Shown: in pieces, positions 57,377-64,000 of the stretch | Numbering within the stretch: position 1 is the first letter of the stretch | Layout of the letters: each line of letters starts with the position of its first letter | NCBI GenBank assembly: GCA_026873275.1 | Contig: JANTUC010000001.1 | Location: 3,658,001-3,722,000, forward strand | Direction: 5' to 3' | DNA from: Pseudopithomyces maydicus | Lineage: Eukaryota > Ascomycota > Dothideomycetes > Pleosporales > Didymosphaeriaceae | Length of the DNA stretch: 64,000 nt | The notes under the pieces: generated by a model | Told to the model about the DNA's origin: nothing | Seen by the model: only the letters and a program-made list of their open reading frames with translations | Databases searched by the model: none | Program-made: the position numbers and the translations under genes

Positions 57377-58423
57377 ATGGGTAGGGTTATCAGGAACCAG
57401 CGTAAGGGTCGCGGCTCCATCTTCACCGCCAACACCCGCTTGAACAAGGCTCCCGCCCAGTTCCGCACTCTCGACTACGTACGTCACGCCGCCAGCACGA
57501 TTGCGAACCCTCCAGCGACAGAGGAACGGGGCTAATTGGCACAGGCTGAGCGCAATGGATACATCCGGGGTGTTGTGAAGGAGATCGTCCACGACTCCGG
57601 CCGTGGTGAGTAGCGAATCTCGAATTCGAGCATGCGAATGTGCGCTGACCAAAATGAACAGGTGCTCCTCTCGCCAAGGTCGTCTTCCGCAACGTACGAT
57701 AATCCCGCAAAACCGCTTTGCTTGCAGTCACTCACAGATTTTTAGCCCTACCGGTTCAAGCACGACACCCAGACTTTCATCGCCAACGAGGGCATGTACA
57801 CTGGCCAGGTTAGTGGGAGAAGCGAAACAGCGGCTCGAAAAGACCACCGGGGCTGACAGTGTCCAGTTCATCTACGCCGGAAAGCACGCCGCTCTTACCG
57901 TCGGCAACGTCCTCCCCTTGTACTCCGTCCCCGAGGGTACCGTCCTCACCAACGTCGAGGAGAAGGCCGCTGACCGTGGTGCGCTCGGCCGTACCTCCGG
58001 TAACTACGTGACCGTCATCGGCCACAACCCCGATGATGGCAAGACCCGTGTCAAGCTCCTCCGGTGCCAAGAAGGTTCTCTCCAGCTCCTGCCGTGGTAT
58101 GGTCGGTATCGTTGCAGGTGGTGGCCGCACAGACAAGCCCCTCCTCAAGGCCTCCAGGGCTAAGCACAAGGTACGTTGAAAAGCACCGCGGACAACGTGT
58201 GATGGTTCTGACAAGGATACAGTTCGCCGCCAAGCGCAACTCATGGCCCAAGACTCGTGGTGTTGCTATGAACCCCGTCGATCACCCTCACGGTGGTGGT
58301 AACCACCAGCATATCGGTAAAGCCTCCACCATCTCCCGCGAGGCCGCACAAGGTCAAAAGGCCGGTCTCATCGCCGCCAGGCGGACGGGTCTGCTCCGTG
58401 GTACCCAGAAGACGAAGGATTAG
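57377..58423 (+). CDS. RPL2: 60S ribosomal protein uL2 (L8/RPL2)
   Basis: Six exons: 57377..57478, 57545..57605, 57662..57693, 57746..57808, 57867..58170 and 58223..58423. They code for a 254-residue protein, the normal length. Signatures are [97 protein letters not shown] and the peptidyl-transferase-centre loop [20 protein letters not shown]. It binds 28S rRNA near the peptidyl-transferase centre. In exon 5 (58056-58062) the frame is broken: KTRVKL should continue [11 protein letters not shown], which requires two more C where CTCCTCC is printed. Exon 5 is 304 bases and 306 would restore phase exactly. For an essential ribosomal protein, an assembly error is the best explanation. Confidence 0.95.
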
Positions 58424-58998
58424 ATGTTTTCATGAGGCGTGGGTGCTGTGGGCGTCGGTGTGGCTCCAACAAGGCGGTCGGTTATTCCCATCCCCATCCG
58501 AGAGGCGGGTGGCCGGGCGTTATGAAATTTCTCAGCTTGGGCAAGTCAGGCCTCTGCCTGCTTGCGTGCATGATAGGAACACTAGGGAAATGCGAAATCC
58601 GAAAAATGCATTGTGGGGCCGGGCTGTATTCTTGGAAAATGTGATTCCGTTACGATCTACGGTGCTGTGCTGTGCTGCGCTGTGTCCTGTGTGATGGATG
58701 TGATGTGATGTGGGAAATCGGCTCGCTGTGGGGTTGTGCGGGCGCTTGCCTTGCCTTGAGACAAAGTGCATGCATCCGTCCATGCTGAATTGTCCCTACA
58801 AATGTCGCAGTGGACTGCTACCGACTAGTTCGCTATGAAGCACGACACAGCCATATCTTACTATCCCCATCGTCACCACCGTATCGTCCCATCATCCTCC
58901 ACGTTTGCCTTCTATTACCCAGTCACTCAATACACCACACACTCTCTCTCCCACCATCTTCCACCACTCAACCACCCAAGCCCATCACAACCCCCCCA
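58424..58998. other. intergenic, no gene seen
   Basis: Short region between the convergent ends of uL2 and APC4, with GCTGTGCTGTGCTGCGCTGTG (58661-58683) and C/T-rich sequence. The distal part (58930 onward) is CT repeats that may belong to the low-complexity end of the APC4 gene. Confidence 0.35.
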
Positions 58999-61809
58999 TC
59001 ACCACATCCCCCTCTCCCTCTCCCTCTCCCTCTTCTTCTCCCTCTCCCCCTCATCCCCCCCACCGTCTCCCTCCTTCCCATCTTCTTCAAAATCCAAATC
59101 CAAAACCCGCACATGCTTCAAATCCCCACCCACCACGCCCACAACCCTGCGTCCCCGCCGCCCATTCACAAACAACCGCACGGGCTCGAACCGCCCCTCG
59201 AACACGTGCCTCGTGCACCGCCGTATCTGCGCTTCGGAGAGGGAGACGGTGGTGTGCGTTGAGGGGCGGGGTGGGTGCCCCTTTGGGAGGAGGGTTTGTT
59301 GGAGGGATGTGCTGGGGAGGGGTGAGGGGGCTGGGGCCGGGGAGGTGAGTATGGGGGGAAGGGTGTGGTTGGATCGGAGCCCGGACCTGGATCTGAATTC
59401 GAATTCGATGGGGTGTTGTACGGTAGGAAGATGAGGGATGTGCTGTGCGGTTCGGCGGCGGCGGCGGCGGAGGAGGAGGAGGAGGAGGAGGAGGAGGAGG
59501 AGGAGGAGGAGGAGGAGGAGGAGGAGGAGGTGTGCTTCAGGAGCAGGAGGAGGGTGGAGTCGGAGGCGAATTTCGCGTCTAGGATTGTGTGCGCGGGGGT
59601 GGTGAGGGTTGTTGTGGTGAGGGAGTGCAGGGAGGTGGGGAGGGAGGTTAGGGTGGGGTCGTGGGTGAGGTGGGTGAGGGTTAGGGAGGGGAGGGGGAGG
59701 AGGTTGTGGGGAGGAGGATGTAGGTGGAGAGGGTGGGGGTGGAGGGCTGGGAGGGGAGTTAGTTTGGTTTCATTAGGTTTTTTTTTTAGTTTTTGTTTTG
59801 GGTTGCGGATGGGAGGGAAGGAGGGAGGGGATGGGATGTGTGTGAAGGGACTCAACGTACCTCAGCGACCATGCGCATATCCAGCGGCGCCCCGACGTCG
59901 CCCTCCGCCAGCACGACCCCGCTATCCATCGTGATGTTGTTCTCCTGCCAACGGCTCACCTGCTTCAGCAAGCCTCGAGCATCCTCGCCGAACCGCTGCA
60001 GTGACTTCTCCACACACAGGACATCCATCCTGCCCTCTTCGCCTCCCCTCAGCGCCTCGATAACCCTGACCGTCTCGTCGTAGTCCCCAGTCGCGCCATC
60101 CACATCCTGAGCTTTACTCAGGTAGGGCTTGACGTCTGACTTCGCCATCCCGTACCGTATGTACTCCAGCACGACCGCGATGTCCACGCCCGCGGGCTGA
60201 TTCTCCATCTCCGCCCGCGACTGGCTGCCCGGCTCCGTGGCCTCGAAGTCAATGCAGTGCCGCAGCCACTTGCTGAATGCCGCGAAGTGCTTCTTCTCCT
60301 CGGTCGCATACAGCAGCGCGGTGTTCGCGAGCAAGTTCAGCGTCTTGATGCCGTCGAGGAGGGCGGTGAAATCGGAAAGCGGCCCGCTGAATATCCACTC
60401 GCGCTCGTGGAACTCGGCGAGCCCCTTGAGCCGCGAGATGATGATGGAGCAGCGGTCGAGCGCGGGGAGGAAGTTCTCGTGCAGCAGCTGGATGACGGTG
60501 GCGAGGCCGGACGTCACGGCGTTGTCCCAGCGCTTGTGGCCCTGCTCGGCGAGCTCGTCGACGAGCCAGTCGTGCATGAGCTTGGAGCAGTGCCCCGTGC
60601 ATGCGAGGTGGAAGAAGGCGGTTACCAGGTCGCCTTGGTTGTGCTCGGCGAGCGTGTCGCCGATGTTCATCATGAATCTGCTGGGGAGGTCCTGCGCCTG
60701 GGCGAAGAAGGTTTGGATGCGAGTGAGCGTGTGGGTGAGGTACGAGAGGAGGTTCTGGAGCTGTGCCGTCTTCGCCGCGATGAGGTGGAGGTATATGCCT
60801 GCCGAAGGGATGAATCCCAGCGTGAGTGGCACCCAGGCGATTTTCTTCTGGACGTTCGAAGGGGACTGGATCTCTGCGAGTAGCGAGTGCGTGCAAGCAT
60901 ATGGATGGCTCGCATGCATCACGAACTTGCTTCGCACGTTCCAAGCCTCGGGCAGCCTGACGTTCACCGCCTCCATCGCATCGTAGATACTCGGGTACAC
61001 GCTGCCATCCTCGGTACACCTGATGAACATGTCCACGCTGTTGTGATCCCTCAAATGCTGCGAGTGCAACAACCCATCGACCTCCGCCTGCGAGCTGAAT
61101 GCACTCGCCCCCGCCGCCTGGCGCATAAACCGCATCATGGGGTTCACCGGCGGCGGCGGTATGACCGGAAGTTTTGGCAGCAAGCTCTCCGCATCCATCA
61201 TGATAAGCTGCTCCGGCAGATCGGGCGCGAGATCCAAATTCGCAAAGTCGGGCTGCCTTTGCAGGAAATCCTCCAAGTTGGTGTCGTCCCTGAACGCGTC
61301 CCAATCCTCAGTCGTACCAGGCACGCTGCTCAAATCAACCACCTTCTTCCCCTCCGCCTCCGCCCCTTCGGCACTCTCTCCCTCTATCTCTTTCCCCCCG
61401 TCCTCCTCCTCACCCTCCCCGCATCAATAAAATTTAACCCCCACCCCACAACCCCGACTTCCTTCGCGCCCTCCTCCTCCTCTTCTCCCCCAGCCTCAAT
61501 CCTCACCCCCCATGCACCACCCTCCCCGTCTCCACGCCCAACACATCGACCGCCCCATCACTCCACGCAACCGCCAACCCCATCCCATTCCACTGCCAAG
61601 CCATCGTGCGCACCTGCAGCTCCTCGCCCCTCCTCTTCAGCCCAAACGCCCTCTGCCCATTGATCCGGTACACGTCCACGTTCTCCTCGGCCGTAACCAG
61701 CGCGACGAGATCCATGGTCGGGCAGAAGGAGATCAGGTGCGGGCGGAGGGGGTGGAGCAGGATTTTTTCCGACTGCTGGAGGAGCTGCGGGGGAGGGTGC
61801 GGTGTCCAT
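58999..61809 (-). CDS. APC4: anaphase-promoting complex subunit 4 (several frame breaks)
   Basis: ATG at 61809 (MDTAPSP). After a break at the run 61789-61793 the WD40-like N-terminus reads LLQQSEKILLHPLRPHLISF and MDLVALVTAEENVDVYRING, then VRTMAWQWNGMGLAVAWSDG. Breaks at 61506-61511 and 61394-61399 (six-base G runs in sense) lead through VGVVGWGLNFIDAG to VVDLSSVPGTTEDWDAFRDD and the DDTNLEDFLQRQPDFANLD block. The helical APC4 domain includes SFEF-like parts and IFSGPLSDFTALLDGIKTLN. The exon ends at 59861 (MVAE, GTACGT donor). The final exon holds PSLTLTHLTHDPTLTSLP, LDAKFASDSTLLLLL, a 20-Ser tract and FEGRFEPVRLFVNGRRGRRV, with at least one more break. APC4 links the APC/C platform, a nuclear ubiquitin ligase of mitosis. 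Confidence 0.78.
59459..59530. repeat. GGA/GAG trinucleotide tract (poly-Ser in APC4)
   Basis: About twenty GGA units preceded by five GGC units. On the minus strand this codes an Ser tract followed by five Ala within the APC4 C-terminal part. Confidence 0.85.
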
Positions 61810-61847
61810 GGTTTGGTGACTGAGAGGTGGTGGCCTCGAAGGCCGTG

Positions 61848-61868
61848 ATTGATTGATTGATTGATTGG
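61848..61868. repeat. GATT tetranucleotide repeat
   Basis: Five GATT units just upstream of APC4, in its presumed promoter. Confidence 0.8.
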
Positions 61869-62840
61869 TGTGGTGCGGTTGTGGTAAGTCGTGTGCTTGG
61901 GGACTAGTGTGGTGTTTTGGGGATTGGTGGAGCAGGCGCGATGGGGCTGGATTCGGCTAGCGTCGTCGCGAGGTCACGTTGGGCGTGGGCTTTACGTTTA
62001 CGACGGGTACATGCGACGGGTGCGGTTGGAGGGGGAGCGGGGTGGATTTTGGATGGGTTGAATTTGGGCCAAGGCTACACTGGGAGTTGGCTTCAAGTGG
62101 ACTTTTCTTCACCGAGAAAACATTGCCTGGTACTCGTGTAAATCAATCAGTAATTTTCCCACAATCTCAGATACCAAGTCAAAGACATGATCTATCTAGG
62201 TCCTATCACAACGATAACCTGAGCGTTGACCACGAGCATCCTTTTCTCCTTTTCTCCACATATTCAAACACAGCTATTCCCCATTAACCATGCAACCCAA
62301 GCACACTCTCAAATTCCCAAACCATAGCCATAATTTCTCCAGCTCCACTCCTCACACCAACACTTCATATGGAAAAACCGCAACACACCGATGTATACAA
62401 TACAACGCACAAGCCATCGCTCATGTCTAAATTATAACTCTGTATGTAATACTACTCGCACACCCAATTGCGCCCGCCCATTCCCGACCTTTTGCGGGGT
62501 ATATATATAATAATCATCCCATCCATACCTCAGTAGTACAAGTACAAACAGACGATCGATCCGAATTTCGGGTTAAAAAAACCCCCTTCTTCGATCCCCA
62601 AAAAACAAAGCCAGCCAGCCAGACAGACCAGTTCCCAAAGCCAAAGCCAAAGCCAAAAGCCCTTCATGCTGCGAATGCGCGTAACGCCGATGAAATGAAA
62701 AAGAAAAAATAATGATTCCCCAATGTAGCGTAGCATTACTCGTTCGTGGTCCATGTGAAGAATGCAAATACATGCATGCACGCGTGGCCGCCTCGTTTCA
62801 GAAACGAAAATAGGAGGGAAGGAAAGAAAGAAAAGTGTAG

Positions 62841-62876
62841 GATGGATGGATGGGTGGATGGATGGATGGATGGATG
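62841..62876. repeat. ATGG tetranucleotide repeat
   Basis: About nine ATGG/GTGG units in noncoding sequence. Confidence 0.8.
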
Positions 62877-63115
62877 GCGCGAACCGCGCAGCCAGCCGAG
62901 CGGTGTCCAACAAACAAAGTGCCCTCCTTACCCACCTGTCCACCCACATGCTCGTCGGGACGTGATGATGGATGGATATCCCATATTTACATGCGCCTTT
63001 TCTTTTTCTTTTTCTTCTTCCTTTTCTCTTTCTTTTTGCAAGGCACCTCAGCTCGGCCAGCGTGTTCTTCATCCGCACGCACGTCGTCCTCTTCGATCCG
63101 CTTCTTGACCGCCGC

Positions 63116-64000
63116 TCAGCCCTTCCCATTCGCGCGCACAGACTCTTTCTTCACCCTCAAGCTCCCACTGGGCCTCCTCCCATTCAGCGCGAGGTCCTCC
63201 TCGTCGAAGCTCGTCCTCTTGCGCCCGCCTATATCCTCATCGCTGTCATCCGCCAGCTCGCCGAGCTCGAACTGGTTCTCGACGTCGTAGTCGTGCATCA
63301 TTGCCCTACGCTCGCCCACGCTGCGCCGGCTGCCCACGCTCTGCCTGCTGCCGTTGCCGTGGCCGCCCAGGAAGGGGAGTGCCGGGCTGCGGAAATTCGA
63401 CTCCTCGCTGCGGCGCAGCTGCATGCTTCGCCGTGTGGGGAAGCCCGAGATGCCGTCTGTGGGGATGCCGTCGCTGAAGTTGTTGCCGAGAGTGCGGTTG
63501 CCGTCGGGATCGTCGCGGGAGAGATTTAGGAGGTATACGCCGGAGAAGATGACGAGGAAGCCGCAGAGGAGGGAGATGGTGTTCACGGCGGAGGTGGTGT
63601 TGAAGCCGCGGAAAAGGAGGAATGAAGCGATGAGCGTGCAGGTGGTGAAGGTAACGTAATAAAGCGGGTTGACACTATCCACTAGTCAGCTAACGAGACT
63701 CTACCCCGCATGATCAGGGCCGTACATATTTGTGGAGAATTGGCTGAGAGCTTTGTTGAAATAATTCATCTGCGTGAGGATGCAGCCAACTGTGACGATT
63801 ATGAAAACGTATGTGGAGGGGTGGGAAAACTGGTTGTTTCCCGCGAAAGTCATCTTAAGCGCAATACCGAAAGCCTTGATGGCCATAATGGATACGGAAC
63901 CGGTGGTCGAGCAAATGGAGAGGTAGATGAGCGGGTTCTTTCTGCCGTGCTTGGGCGCAATGTTGTAGATCATGAAGACCGAAAAGGCGGCTACAAAAAC
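63116..64000 (-). CDS. NIPA-type magnesium transporter, 3' part (5' end outside window)
   Basis: The model is complement(join(63116..63674,63726..>64000)); the 51 bp intron is in phase and the splice restores QFSTNIVNPLYYVTF. Visible helices are IYLSICSTTGSVSIMAIKAF, TYVFIIVTVGCILTQMNYF, LYYVTFTTCTLIASFLLFRG and TISLLCGFLVIFSGVYLLNL. The motifs KAFGIALKMTFAGNNQF and the terminal LLNLSRDD are typical of the NIPA/DUF803 family of membrane Mg2+ transporters. A cytosolic tail of about 130 residues is rich in Ser, Arg and Asp/Glu and is typical of fungal members. The first helices lie beyond position 64000. Confidence 0.93.

Larger units (their letters stand above)
61810..63115. other. intergenic with tetranucleotide repeats
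   Basis: About 1.3 kb containing GATT repeats (61848-61868), ATGG repeats (62841-62876) and TTTTTC/TTCTT tracts (63000-63035). No coding sequence was recognised. Confidence 0.45.

Noticed and set aside
60249..61304. 351-codon minus-strand frame in APC4
   Set aside because: A second open frame on the same strand as APC4 with Arg/Ala/His-rich random composition; the APC4 frame has the conserved domain.

Overview
The window is nuclear DNA of a filamentous ascomycete, most likely Dothideomycetes. The evidence is short 45-90 bp introns with GTRNGT donors and CTAAC-type branch points, single-gene transcription units on both strands, HET-domain genes, a fungal rhodopsin-domain membrane protein, and Spt20, APC4 and uL2 homologues of fungal type. 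I find about 26 protein genes. I see no rRNA, CRISPR array or intact transposon, and found no tRNA by eye. The species assignment is inference.

Left end (1-9.9 kb), the most interesting part. The 3' part of an SRA-YDG-domain gene is followed by what looks like a small ribosomal peptide (RiPP) locus. It holds a UstYa/DUF3328-family oxidase (complement 2941-4002, both HxxHC motifs present) and, divergently, a 163-residue secreted precursor (4861-5405). The precursor carries seven copies of the core DDIWLW. Six copies are followed by KKR or KR kexin sites, and the last one ends at the stop codon. A seven-helix rhodopsin-domain protein (complement 5665-7050) converges on the precursor, and a secreted BBE-like FAD oxidase follows (8180-9944). 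The core contains no Tyr or Cys, so any UstYa-type crosslink would have to use Trp, Ile, Leu or Asp.

10-28.8 kb: accessory and metabolic genes. In order: a tartrate dehydrogenase-like enzyme, two HET-domain genes, D-arabinono-1,4-lactone oxidase with a long acidic tail, a low-complexity frameshifted gene, a second BBE-like oxidase, a gene with His and Asn-Cys motifs reminiscent of LRAT/NlpC folds, and a GH1 beta-glucosidase.

29-64 kb: more conserved genes with long low-complexity spacers. These are Spt20 (SAGA), an SRPBCC protein, a small unknown protein, a sulfotransferase-like protein, a multi-pass membrane protein, a PhoD-type phosphatase, several lineage-restricted unknowns, a large F-box protein, ribosomal protein uL2, APC4, and a NIPA-type magnesium transporter cut by the right edge.

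Data quality matters here. At least a dozen reading-frame breaks occur, nearly all as one- or two-base losses at G or C runs. They hit even uL2, Spt20 and APC4. I read these as homopolymer under-calls in the assembly, not pseudogenes. The RiPP precursor and UstYa gene show no such break.
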